From an uncultured Pelagibacteraceae bacterium (GTDB lineage Bacteria; Pseudomonadota; Alphaproteobacteria; Pelagibacterales; Pelagibacteraceae): a stretch of DNA of 64,000 nucleotides. Below, one piece after another: positions 1 to 8,961 of this stretch (positions within the stretch are counted from its first letter, which is position 1; each line of letters opens with the position of its first letter). The DNA lies in contig CACABC010000002.1 of the NCBI GenBank assembly GCA_902530635.1, positions 53,501 through 117,500 of the forward strand, written 5' to 3'. Both the position numbers and the translations under genes were made by a program. Under the pieces are notes generated by a model. The model made no database searches, was not told where the DNA came from, and saw only the letters and a list, made by a program, of their open reading frames with translations.

Positions 1-331
1 TTTTAAATGCAGATATTGCTACAAATACTGCTGCTAAACCAACAAGACTATGAAAGCCAGCTACTAACTCTGGCATAGCAGTCATTGGAATTTTAAAAGC
101 AATAAATGCTCCAATGGCCCCGCCAATAAGTAGAAATATGAACACATAAATTGTTGAAGTAGAAAAGTTACCTACTGTTAGAAAAGTAACAGTTATGGCA
201 ATTATCATTCCTAGAATTCCAAAAAGATTTCCTTGTCTAGATGTTTCGGGTGAGGATAAACCTCTAAGCGCAAGAATAAAAAGTATTCCAGAAACTAAGT
301 AAAATATTGCCGATAAGTTTGCTGAAATCAT
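1..331 (-). CDS. pntB: NAD(P) transhydrogenase subunit beta, N-terminal part (partial, runs off window start)
   Basis: Reverse-strand translation MISANLSAIFYLVSGILFILALRGLSSPETSRQGNLFGILGMIIAITV is PntB-like; TAATG overlap with the upstream pntA2 stop. Confidence 0.92.
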   Translation of the reverse strand, partial: MISANLSAIFYLVSGILFILALRGLSSPETSRQGNLFGILGMIIAITVTFLTVGNFSTSTIYVFIFLLIGGAIGAFIAFKIPMTAMPELVAGFHSLVGLAAVFVAISAFK

Positions 332-639
332 TATTTATTTTTCTTCTTTTTCTTGTACATTTGAAGCATTCTTTGAGTGACTAAGAATCCACCAAAAATA
401 TTTACCGCAGCTAATACTATGGCTAAAAATCCAAAAATACTTGATATTTCAAAAATATTTTCTGTTGACCCTGCTAAAGCAGCTATAATTGCACCAACAA
501 TAATTACTGATGAAATTGCATTAGTCACAGACATTAAAGGAGTATGAAGCGAAGGCGTAACACTCCAAACAACGTAATAACCTACAAAAATTGCTAAAAT
601 AAAAATACTAAATCTAAATATAAACGGATCAATTTCCAT
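331..639 (-). CDS. pntAB: NAD(P) transhydrogenase subunit alpha part 2 (membrane)
   Basis: 102 aa hydrophobic protein with PntA C-terminal motif (GYYVVWSVTPSLHTPLMSVTNAISSVIIVGA), between pntB and pntAA. Confidence 0.93.
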   Translation of the reverse strand: MEIDPFIFRFSIFILAIFVGYYVVWSVTPSLHTPLMSVTNAISSVIIVGAIIAALAGSTENIFEISSIFGFLAIVLAAVNIFGGFLVTQRMLQMYKKKKKNK

Positions 640-646
640 AATAATT

Positions 647-1726
647 CTAATCCTTTAACAAAGTGTTTTTAATAATTTCATCTTCAAGATTAATAACAAA
701 TTGTTTTTTTTCTTTACTATAAAGATTTCTAACAAAACTGAATAAATTTTTTGCATATAAGTTTGACGCTGTTAAAGGTAATTTATTCATTACATTAGAT
801 ATTCCAATTATTTTTGTTCCTTTTTTATTAACAACTTTATCTACTTCTGAGTAAGCTGCATTACCACCTTGGGCAACAGCTAGGTCAAAAATAATAGATC
901 CAGATTTCATCTTATCTATCATTTTTTCTGTTATAATCCTTGGTGCAGGTCTTCCGGGTATTAAAGCTGTACAAATTATAATGTCACTTTTTGATGCTGC
1001 GTTTTCCAACATTTCTGCTTGCTTCTTTTTAAAATCCTCACCTGCTTCTTTAGCGTAACCACCTTTTGTCTCTAAATTTTCAGAACCCTCTACTGTTAAA
1101 AATTTTCCACCTAAACTCTCAACTTGCTCCTTTGCAGTTAATCTTACGTCTGTAGCAGAAACTATTGCTCCTAATCTTTTTGCAGTTGCAATTGCTTGTA
1201 ATCCGGCAACTCCAGCACCAACCACTAAAACTTTGGCTGCAGGAACTGTACCTGCTGCAGTCATCATCATTGGAACTGCCTTCTGGTATTCATATATCGA
1301 CTCTATAACAGCTCTATAACCTGCTAGATTAGCTTGAGAAGAGAGGACATCCATTGACTGAGCTCTTGTTATTCTAGGAAGCAAATTTAATGCAAAAATA
1401 TTTAATTTATTTTTAAGAAATTGTTTTTCTTTTTCAGGATTATAATTGGATACAATTAAATGAGAGTTTTCTTTAATTTGTCCTAGCTCCTTACTTTCTG
1501 GAAAGTTTACTTTACAAATTAAATCTGATTTAGATAAAACATCTGAAGCATTGTTTAAAATTTCTACACCGTTATTAGTGTAATCCTTGTCACTAAAACC
1601 TAAACTTTCACCAAAACCTTTTTCTAAAAAGACCTTTAAACCTAAATTTATAAAGTTTTTGGATGTTTCAGGTGTAATTGATATTCTTTTTTCTGGACTT
1701 AGTTCTTTTGTTGAGCCGACGTTCAT
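647..1726 (-). CDS. pntAA: NAD(P) transhydrogenase subunit alpha part 1
   Basis: 359 aa; AlaDH/PNT domains, VLVVGAGVAGLQAIATAKRLGAIVSATDVR NAD-binding motif. Confidence 0.95.
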   Translation of the reverse strand: MNVGSTKELSPEKRISITPETSKNFINLGLKVFLEKGFGESLGFSDKDYTNNGVEILNNASDVLSKSDLICKVNFPESKELGQIKENSHLIVSNYNPEKEKQFLKNKLNIFALNLLPRITRAQSMDVLSSQANLAGYRAVIESIYEYQKAVPMMMTAAGTVPAAKVLVVGAGVAGLQAIATAKRLGAIVSATDVRLTAKEQVESLGGKFLTVEGSENLETKGGYAKEAGEDFKKKQAEMLENAASKSDIIICTALIPGRPAPRIITEKMIDKMKSGSIIFDLAVAQGGNAAYSEVDKVVNKKGTKIIGISNVMNKLPLTASNLYAKNLFSFVRNLYSKEKKQFVINLEDEIIKNTLLKD

Positions 1727-1734
1727 TGAGAAAA

Positions 1735-1860
1735 TTAGCCTTGTCTTGCTTTAAACTTTGGCTTTTTTTTATTAATTACGTAAACCTTGCCTCTACGTCT
1801 AACTAATTTAGAGTCTAGATCTCTTTTTTTTAACGACTTTAATGAACTAGCAATTTTCAT
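1735..1860 (-). CDS. rpmJ: 50S ribosomal protein L36 (YkgO-like, zinc-free type), not in the supplied ORF track
   Basis: Own translation: [41 protein letters not shown]. Confidence 0.95.
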   Translation of the reverse strand: MKIASSLKSLKKRDLDSKLVRRRGKVYVINKKKPKFKARQG

Positions 1861-1868
1861 AATTTTTA

Positions 1869-1984
1869 GCCTGGCAACGTCCTACTCTCCCATATCTTAA
1901 GATAAAGTACCATCGGCGCAGAAGGGCTTGACTTCCGAGTTCGGAATGGGATCGGGTATGACCCCTTCGCAATAATCACCAGGC
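1869..1984 (-). rRNA. rrf: 5S ribosomal RNA
   Basis: Reverse complement GCCTGGTGATTATTGCGAAGGGGTCATACCCGATCCCATTCCGAACTCGGAAGTCAAGCCC...GGGAGAGTAGGACGTTGCCAGGC; complementary ends and conserved 5S core; exact ends approximate. Confidence 0.95.
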
Positions 1985-2048
1985 AGTGATTTATAATATT
2001 TTTATTTATGATTGTAAATAGCTGAAAAATAGCTTTGAGGAGGCATTT

Positions 2049-2123
2049 TGGTGGGCGTGATAAGAATCGAACTTATGGCCTCTACGATGTCAACGTAGCG
2101 TTCTACCATTGAACTACACGCCC
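2049..2123 (-). tRNA. tRNA-Val(GAC), CCA end encoded
   Basis: GGGCGTG..GTTCAATGGTAGAAC..CTACG TTGACAT CGTAG..ATAAG TTCGATT CTTAT CACGCCC ACCA cloverleaf; anticodon GAC. Confidence 0.92.
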
Positions 2124-2134
2124 TGAGTGAAGCT

Positions 2135-2902
2135 TTATTTAAAACCATATTTTTTTAATGAATTTATTGAAATTAGAAAAATTGATTTTAAATTTTGAAA
2201 AATTGTAAATTTGTTATGATTTTTATTTATATGCCAAATCCAAAATACATTTCTTATTTTACTACTTTGTAATGAATTACTTGTAATTCTATAATACATC
2301 AATACATTTGGACACTTAAAAGCATTACCGATTTTTTTTAAAATTTCACACTTATAAAGATAATCTTCACATACCTTTAAATTCTCAAATTTAATTTCTC
2401 CTAAAACTGATCTTTGAATTATTACAGAACTCATAGCAATAGAAGTATTTTTAGTAAATTTTTCAAAATTAAAAGATGAGGGAACAATTACTTTTTTTTT
2501 TAAAGATTCATTTCCATTTTTTTCAGTAAATGGAACATAGTCTGAATAGGAAAAACTGTAATTATTTTCTTCCATAAATTCAATTTGTTCTTTTAATTTG
2601 TCTTTATTCCAATAATCGTCCGAATCTAAAAAAGAAATATATTTAGAATATGTTTTATTAATAACATAATTTCTACAAAATCCTGGGCCTTCTGTTTTTT
2701 TTAGATTTATAATTGTTATATTTTTAATAGACTTAAATTTATCAATTATTATTTTTGAAATATCATTAGAATTGTCATCGATAATATAAAGATGCCATCT
2801 TTTAAATGTTTGATTAATAACCGAGTTTATAGCTTTCTCCAAAAAATTACCTTTGTTGAAATTTGGCATAATAATATCAACTAAATTATTTTCGTTAATC
2901 AT
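2135..2902 (-). CDS. Glycosyltransferase family 2
   Basis: VDIIMPNFNKGNFLEKAINSVINQTFKRWHLYIIDDNSND ... FLDSDDYW GT2 motifs. Confidence 0.9.
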   Translation of the reverse strand: MINENNLVDIIMPNFNKGNFLEKAINSVINQTFKRWHLYIIDDNSNDISKIIIDKFKSIKNITIINLKKTEGPGFCRNYVINKTYSKYISFLDSDDYWNKDKLKEQIEFMEENNYSFSYSDYVPFTEKNGNESLKKKVIVPSSFNFEKFTKNTSIAMSSVIIQRSVLGEIKFENLKVCEDYLYKCEILKKIGNAFKCPNVLMYYRITSNSLQSSKIRNVFWIWHINKNHNKFTIFQNLKSIFLISINSLKKYGFK

Positions 2903-3929
2903 ATTTTTTTTCCATAATTATTTTTGTCATTTCATTTAAAAAAAGTTTTTTATTTGGAAATTTATTATTAGTAATTTTTTCTTGTATATTTTTATAGTTG
3001 TTCATTATAAAATTAATTTTATTACTTAGGGACTCTGAATTTCTCTCTGCTACTAAAACTCCCTCTTTATTTCTCTTAACATATGATATTTCTGGAAAAA
3101 TTATGACTGGTCTTAACCTTGATAATGACTCGTCTAAAACTTGTGGATGACCTTCAGTATAAGACGGCAAAACAAATATGTTGTGCTGATCATATATTTC
3201 CATAATAGCTTCGTGATTTTTTTCAAAATGAACTATATTAACTTTTTCGTTTTCTAATTTTTTATCATGAAATTTTTCTGGATTAATAATTGTAATGGTA
3301 AAATCTAATTTTACTTTTTTTAGTATCTGTAACAGGGAAAAAATACCTTTTTCGACTCTTATTCTTCCAACATATAAAAGTTTAATTTTTGATAGATCTG
3401 GTGACTTTCTATTGTCAAACCAATTCTCATTAATTTGAGAGGGTGATACTATCTCTCCTTTTTTTCCTTTTAACAAATGTGATCTACAAGCAATCAATTC
3501 GGATTTCCAAGATACCAGACTAAACATAAAATGATAAATTATTGGTCCAAAAAATTTAGAATAATATTTGTATTCCTGATAACCATCACTTCTTAAATAA
3601 ACAAAAACTTTCTTTCTTAATAAAAATAATAATAAACAGATTATAAAACTATATGGGGATAAAGAAATTATTAAATACTTTTTATTAAGATTGATAGTTT
3701 TAAGAACTTTTAAAATATATGCGATTATTCCGCTGGAAATAACGATATTATTTAAATTTATTTTATGAGATGTTCTTACTAATTTGGATTTTCTGACAAA
3801 AAGTTCAATTTCAAAATCTTTACTTAAACCTTCTGGTATTGATTTCATGTCAATATTGTCACAAAAATAATTTTTTCCATCAAATTGAGTTTTTTCATTA
3901 CTAATTATTGCTAAATTTTCTTTTTCCAT
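2895..3929 (-). CDS. Glycosyltransferase family 4-like
   Basis: LLYVGRIRVEKGIFSLLQILKK ... NIFVLPSYTEGHPQVLDESLSRLRPVI GT-B motifs. Confidence 0.85.
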   Translation of the reverse strand: MEKENLAIISNEKTQFDGKNYFCDNIDMKSIPEGLSKDFEIELFVRKSKLVRTSHKINLNNIVISSGIIAYILKVLKTINLNKKYLIISLSPYSFIICLLLFLLRKKVFVYLRSDGYQEYKYYSKFFGPIIYHFMFSLVSWKSELIACRSHLLKGKKGEIVSPSQINENWFDNRKSPDLSKIKLLYVGRIRVEKGIFSLLQILKKVKLDFTITIINPEKFHDKKLENEKVNIVHFEKNHEAIMEIYDQHNIFVLPSYTEGHPQVLDESLSRLRPVIIFPEISYVKRNKEGVLVAERNSESLSNKINFIMNNYKNIQEKITNNKFPNKKLFLNEMTKIIMEKKYD

Positions 3930-3935
3930 GGGAAT

Positions 3936-4841
3936 TTAGGTAAAGCTAATTATTCTCTCAGCAATTTTTTCTGGAAGTATAAATAACAAAAACAACTTAA
4001 TTTTATTTATGTTGTTAGGATATTTTATTATTTTATAAAATAATGAAAAACTTCTTTCTTTTTTTATAAGAATAACATTTGAATAAAATTTTTCCCATTC
4101 ATTAAATACTTTTAAATTTTTTTTACCTCCAAACATATTTTTTGCTATTAATTCTTGATACCATGTACTGAATTGTTTTGATTTTTCACTAAAATATTTT
4201 TTTTGCATTTGGTTTTCATGTTGTCTATAAATTGCAATAACTTCTTGTATTGCTGCAAATTTATATTTTAAAGAAAATCTTAATACAAAATCCAAATCTG
4301 CTAACAAATTATAATGTGTTTTGAAGATTTTAGATTTATTTAAAAATTTCTTCCTAAGCATAATTGTTAATAAACCAACACTGTAATTTTTTAAAAGATC
4401 CTTCGTAATATAACCCTCTGGAAGCTTCTTTTCAGTGATTAATTGTTTTTTTCTAAACAAATTACTTTTATTTATTTTCATAAATTTTCCATAAACTAAA
4501 CCAACATTTGGATCTGCAAATTTTTTTATTTGTAGGGATAATTTGTTTGGAAGCCAAAAATCATCTTGGTCTAAAAAAGCTATAAACTCTCCTTTTGCTT
4601 TTTTAATTGCTGAATTTCTTGATTCATATAAACTTACTTTCTTTTTCCTAAAATAATATTTAAGTCTTTTGTCTTTAAAATTTTTAAAAATTTTTTCACT
4701 AGCATCTATTGAATTATTGTCCCAAAATATTAACTCCCATTTTTTATATTTTTGTTTTAAAACGCTTCGAATCGCTTCATTTAAAAAAGTCTCTCCATTG
4801 TGACAATTCATTATCACTGAAACAAGGCCCTTTGATTTCAT
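3936..4841 (-). CDS. Glycosyltransferase family 2
   Basis: VSVIMNCHNGETFLNEAIRSVLKQKYKKWELIFWDNNS ... FLDQDDFW. Confidence 0.9.
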   Translation of the reverse strand: MKSKGLVSVIMNCHNGETFLNEAIRSVLKQKYKKWELIFWDNNSIDASEKIFKNFKDKRLKYYFRKKKVSLYESRNSAIKKAKGEFIAFLDQDDFWLPNKLSLQIKKFADPNVGLVYGKFMKINKSNLFRKKQLITEKKLPEGYITKDLLKNYSVGLLTIMLRKKFLNKSKIFKTHYNLLADLDFVLRFSLKYKFAAIQEVIAIYRQHENQMQKKYFSEKSKQFSTWYQELIAKNMFGGKKNLKVFNEWEKFYSNVILIKKERSFSLFYKIIKYPNNINKIKLFLLFILPEKIAERIISFT

Positions 4842-4872
4842 ATATAATTAATTGTTTATCTTAAAAATAATA

Positions 4873-5439
4873 TTAATTGGGAGGATATTCCGTTTTTCCA
4901 ATTATTAAATCTACTAAAGACAATAGAAGTATTTGGTGAACATTTTCTATGTGATTATAAGCTTTGCTATTAACCCAAAAATTAATATCACCAAGCTCAG
5001 CTAAATTGTTGTTTTTATCATTTCCAGTAAATGTAATAATTTTTTTAATTTTTTTCTTTCTCGCATACTTCGCGCCATTAGTCATATTTGGAGAATTTCC
5101 GCCGGCCGAAATTAATATTAAAGAATCTCCTTCATCGCCATAAAACTCTATTGCCTTTTCGACCCATCTTTCGTAACCGTAATCATTAGAAAAACAAGTT
5201 AGCAAATCAGATTCGTTATAATTTGTACATCTGACTCTTGCATTTTTAGTTAAATCCACACTGAAATGACTTGCTATTGCGGCGCTACCTCCATTTCCAA
5301 AAATCATTGTTTTTTTTCCTTCAGATTGAGTTTTTTGTAAAATTTCTTTTACTTTTACCAGATCCTCAAAATACTTTTCGTTGTTTAATAGATCTTTTAA
5401 ATCACTAAAGTATTTTTTCAAAAATTTAAGGTCTGACAT
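4873..5439 (-). CDS. SIS-domain isomerase, sedoheptulose-7-phosphate isomerase-like
   Basis: MIFGNGGSAAIASHFSVDL ... ILISAGGNSPNMTNGAKYAR; GmhA-like SIS domain. Confidence 0.8.
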   Translation of the reverse strand: MSDLKFLKKYFSDLKDLLNNEKYFEDLVKVKEILQKTQSEGKKTMIFGNGGSAAIASHFSVDLTKNARVRCTNYNESDLLTCFSNDYGYERWVEKAIEFYGDEGDSLILISAGGNSPNMTNGAKYARKKKIKKIITFTGNDKNNNLAELGDINFWVNSKAYNHIENVHQILLLSLVDLIIGKTEYPPN

Positions 5440-6215
5440 TATTTTAGTTTTCCTTCTTCTCGCATTTTTTTTCTAATTTTTGTTGCGGAAATTTCTTGGA
5501 TATCTTGAGATAAGACAATTTCTTCAATTTTGTATCCGACTCCTCTACCATAACAAATATTAGTAATGTTTGGTACTAATGATATTTTAATACGATTTTT
5601 AAAATCTTTAAGAGCGATTTCTATATTTTTTTTTACTGTTTCAAAATCAAAAGGATTATCGCCTATACCTTTTACATCTCTAACCATAATATTTACTTGT
5701 CCTGTTTTTTTTACTATTTCTTCAAAAAGAGCTTGGTGTCCGCCATGCCACGGCTGCCATCTACCCAGCATTTGAGCTGTAGGCTTCCTATTATCCCATT
5801 TATAATTTGTTATTTGATCTGCAATTTTAATCGACCAAATTTCAGCATTTTGCTCTGTTACTCTTACATCATATTTTTCAGGTTTAACAAATATTTTATT
5901 TGTATCTTCAAATCTTCCTTTTTTTATTGTGTCTACCCAAATAATAAAGTCTGGGTTAAATAGCTCTCTTGCTTTTGGTGTAGGACAAACAAAGTCTGCT
6001 ACAACATGTGATCCCTCTTTTTTAAATTTCTCTGCTTTTTCTGCCATCCTCTTAGCTTGTCTAATTCTTCCTTCGGGAGAAAAATCCCAATCATTTGCCT
6101 CTTTTCTAACTTTGTCAGCATTTAGCCAGGTGGCACCAATTTTTGGAACAAGTTTATCTGCTAAATAGGTTTTTCCAGCACCGGGCAAACCCATTATTAG
6201 AATTTTTTTTTTCAT
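5439..6215 (-). CDS. Fusion: APS-kinase-like P-loop kinase + NMNAT/cytidylyltransferase-like nucleotidyltransferase
   Basis: N-term IMGLPGAGKTYLADKL Walker A; C-term GRWQPWHGGHQALF (HxGH-type) and ISATKIR motif. Confidence 0.8.
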   Translation of the reverse strand: MKKKILIMGLPGAGKTYLADKLVPKIGATWLNADKVRKEANDWDFSPEGRIRQAKRMAEKAEKFKKEGSHVVADFVCPTPKARELFNPDFIIWVDTIKKGRFEDTNKIFVKPEKYDVRVTEQNAEIWSIKIADQITNYKWDNRKPTAQMLGRWQPWHGGHQALFEEIVKKTGQVNIMVRDVKGIGDNPFDFETVKKNIEIALKDFKNRIKISLVPNITNICYGRGVGYKIEEIVLSQDIQEISATKIRKKMREEGKLK

Positions 6216-6221
6216 AAATTG

Positions 6222-6713
6222 TTAAGAGGTGACTTTATATTTATATGCTAAGTATAAATAGAGTACTCCCTCTATAAGTAAAGAGAAAAGTAATGTAGAT
6301 AACAAGCTTGAGGCAAAAAACGGAATTGCTAAAGTGTAGCAAGTTATAAGGCCTTCTAGGGTATAACCGTATGACCCAACTGTCCAGACACCAAAATTAG
6401 TTACTAAAAAAAATATGACTGCTCCAGTTAATGCACCTGGTATTCTAAAACTAATACTATTATTAAAGTAGATTGGAAGGAAACCAATTAACAAAACACT
6501 TCCCCATGTCCAGAGTATGAGGCTGTGAAAACCAATAAATAGATCTGTAATTGCAAAAGAAATTATCAAAAAAGCAATATATTTAAATCCAACAATGGCA
6601 GGAATATAGAAACTTAAAGCTAATAAACTCGTAAAATTCCAAGGGTGAGGTATAAAACGGCTAGCCGCCAAGCATAAAAATATACCCAAAAATATTTTCA
6701 ATTCTTTCGTCAT
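6222..6713 (-). CDS. Small polytopic membrane protein, DUF6580-like (ECF S-component-like?)
   Basis: 163 aa hydrophobic, motif ASRFIPHPWNFTSLLALSFY; downstream of riboswitch-controlled TonB receptor. Confidence 0.6.
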   Translation of the reverse strand: MTKELKIFLGIFLCLAASRFIPHPWNFTSLLALSFYIPAIVGFKYIAFLIISFAITDLFIGFHSLILWTWGSVLLIGFLPIYFNNSISFRIPGALTGAVIFFLVTNFGVWTVGSYGYTLEGLITCYTLAIPFFASSLLSTLLFSLLIEGVLYLYLAYKYKVTS

Positions 6714-6722
6714 GTATACTTT

Positions 6723-8693
6723 TTAATATACTCTTTTTAACCCAAAATTAAAAGTTCGACTCATTTGTGAATATTGGTGTGATTGCTCGTAATTTGCATC
6801 AAAAATATTTACTGCATTTAGAGTTAAGTCAAAATTTTCTGAAATTCTATAATCACTAGAAAATCCAAATGTAATATAATCGTCAAGCAACACATCTGTG
6901 AAAGAGTTATTGCTATTACCAAAATCTCTAGTTTCATCAACATATTTAATTAAAAAAGAGTTTGTCATACCAGGAAGAGTTTCGTGATTAATTTTTGAAG
7001 TAAATGTATTCCTTGGAACTCTAACTTTTGCATCTTGCATTCCAGACTTTAATGTACAACCTGCATAACAATTATTTGAGTCATATGAGTCTGTGTAAGT
7101 ATAATCAAAATCTATTCCAAATTTTTTATTTTTGGGTTTCCAATTTAACCCCAGCTCAATACCTTTTGCGTAATTTACACCATATGTATTTCCCATTTTC
7201 CAATTATTTCTATAATCAGAATTAAGAGGATTTTTTTGTTCAACATAAAAGTAAGCAATATCTAAATTTAAATCGAGAGCATCAAAGAAGGTTTCGTAGC
7301 CAAAATCGTAACTGTTTGCTCTTTCTGCATTTAAATCTTCAACCTTCATACCGGCGTATCCATCACCTGAATATGTTCCGCCGCCCGATGCATTTGTATT
7401 TCCGTTTGCGTAATGCAAATCATATAAAGAGGGAAATCTAATACCGGAACCAAAGGAAGATCTAAGCTTAGATTTATTATCTATTTTATAAGCCATTGTT
7501 ACTCTTCCACTTGGTTTACTACCAGTAGCAGAATGTTCATCATTTCTTAAACCTATTGTTCCGAATAATTTTTCACTTGGTCTAAATTGATAGTCAAAGT
7601 ATTGAGAGTAAATATGTTCATCCGCAGCCTTATCAAAGAATATTTGACTCCATCCTGTTGCTGATGGCGCATAGTCTCCATCGTATCTGGCTGCATCAAA
7701 TTCAGCATCTAAACCATAAACAACTCTATTATCTAAATTAAAATTGTAAGTTCCTGTAAAATTAAATGCATCTCGGTAACCAAAATAATTTTGAAACTTT
7801 CCTGTCGTTTCGGTTGTATTTCTCTCTATATATGTTTTGTTATAACTGAATGAATTATTAAATTTACCCTCATCATGTAATATTTTTAAAGAATACGTTC
7901 CTTCTGTATTTTCGCTTGCATCATTGACGTCTGTTGAAGCTGACGCTACTGCATCATATTGAAAGTCAGCGCTAACAAGTCTTAATGTATTTTCGATTTT
8001 TAAATTATCATTTAATTTAAAATCTAAACTTCCGTGTAAGCCATTGTTTTTATAGCTATCACTTTCATCGTTATCATTCATTGCTGAAATACCGTTAGTT
8101 AGAAAACGATTTATACCTAAGTAATAATTTATTTTATCATTTCCCCCATCTGCTGAATAATAAATACTATTTGTATCATTTGATCCTGATTGAAAAGTAG
8201 TATTTTGTCTAAATCCAGGTTTTCCTTTTTTTGTAAAAATGTGAATTGTTCCGCCAATTGCATTAGGACCATAAAGTGAACTTTGATTTCCTTTTAACAC
8301 TTCAACTCTATCAATTGACTGTTTCATTATATTTTGAAAATAAAAACTGTTATCTGGAGAACTTGGATCAGACATTTTTACCCCATCTATATAAACTGTG
8401 GAGTATCTTTTTTCTAATCCTCTCAGCTGAATTCCCATGTTAGTACCATGTCCACCATCTTGAAAAGTATTTGTGCTTCCAGACTCTTGGTCAATTATTG
8501 CACCAAGGAAACTTTCATTAGAATTTCTAATTGTTTCCCCGTCTATAACAGTAACTGTACTTCCGACTGTACTTAAAGACTGGGGTGATTTACCTGGTGA
8601 AATTACAATCACAGGTACATCTTTGGAAAATGCTTTATTAAAGAATATAAATATTATTAAAGCTGAAAATAATATTTTAATAATTTTTTGCAT
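6723..8693 (-). CDS. TonB-dependent outer membrane receptor, BtuB-like
   Basis: Signal peptide, plug domain (LRGLEKRYSTVYIDGVKMSD, DRVEVLKGNQSSLYGPNAIGGTIHIFTKKG), C-terminal beta-signal ending FNFGLKRVY; preceded by cobalamin riboswitch. Confidence 0.92.
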   Translation of the reverse strand: MQKIIKILFSALIIFIFFNKAFSKDVPVIVISPGKSPQSLSTVGSTVTVIDGETIRNSNESFLGAIIDQESGSTNTFQDGGHGTNMGIQLRGLEKRYSTVYIDGVKMSDPSSPDNSFYFQNIMKQSIDRVEVLKGNQSSLYGPNAIGGTIHIFTKKGKPGFRQNTTFQSGSNDTNSIYYSADGGNDKINYYLGINRFLTNGISAMNDNDESDSYKNNGLHGSLDFKLNDNLKIENTLRLVSADFQYDAVASASTDVNDASENTEGTYSLKILHDEGKFNNSFSYNKTYIERNTTETTGKFQNYFGYRDAFNFTGTYNFNLDNRVVYGLDAEFDAARYDGDYAPSATGWSQIFFDKAADEHIYSQYFDYQFRPSEKLFGTIGLRNDEHSATGSKPSGRVTMAYKIDNKSKLRSSFGSGIRFPSLYDLHYANGNTNASGGGTYSGDGYAGMKVEDLNAERANSYDFGYETFFDALDLNLDIAYFYVEQKNPLNSDYRNNWKMGNTYGVNYAKGIELGLNWKPKNKKFGIDFDYTYTDSYDSNNCYAGCTLKSGMQDAKVRVPRNTFTSKINHETLPGMTNSFLIKYVDETRDFGNSNNSFTDVLLDDYITFGFSSDYRISENFDLTLNAVNIFDANYEQSHQYSQMSRTFNFGLKRVY

Positions 8694-8769
8694 GTAGCAA
8701 GTTTTTTACCCTTTATTAACTTAAACTTTTTTGCCACTGCAAATTTTAAATTTGTAGAACTAGACTTTT

Positions 8770-8880
8770 CCTGGCCTTCATTCAACAGCGGACTATACTG
8801 GGTGGCGCTCCGACTTTAACGGTTGCAGGAACAGCAAGTGAATTTCACACATATTTCCCACCATGCATTTCAGTATGTTT
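8770..8880 (-). promoter_or_regulatory. Cobalamin (B12) riboswitch aptamer
   Basis: Reverse complement CATACTGAAATGCATGGTGGGAAATATGTGTGAAATTCACTTGCTGTTCCTGCAACCGTTAAAGTCGGAGCGCCACCCAGTATAG matches the GGGAA..GTG.GAA..CAC..GCTG..CC.GCAACCGT..AAGTC core; ATACTG/CAGTAT and GGTGG/CCACC close the element; sits in the TonB-receptor leader. Confidence 0.88.
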
Positions 8881-8961
8881 TAATTTTAATGATGATATTT
8901 ATTAAATTATTTTTTGATGGTCAATATAAAAAATGAAAAATTTATACACTCTTTTATTTAA

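Noticed and set aside
5566-6168. Plus-strand ORFs 5566-5775, 5697-5963, 5929-6168
   Set aside because: Antisense to a well-supported kinase/nucleotidyltransferase; no family motifs; artefacts of low-stop complementary frames
8738-8757. Rho-independent terminator after the riboswitch
   Set aside because: The imperfect hairpin (CTACAAATT/AATTTGCAG on the minus strand) is AT-rich and not followed by a U-tract, so control is more likely translational
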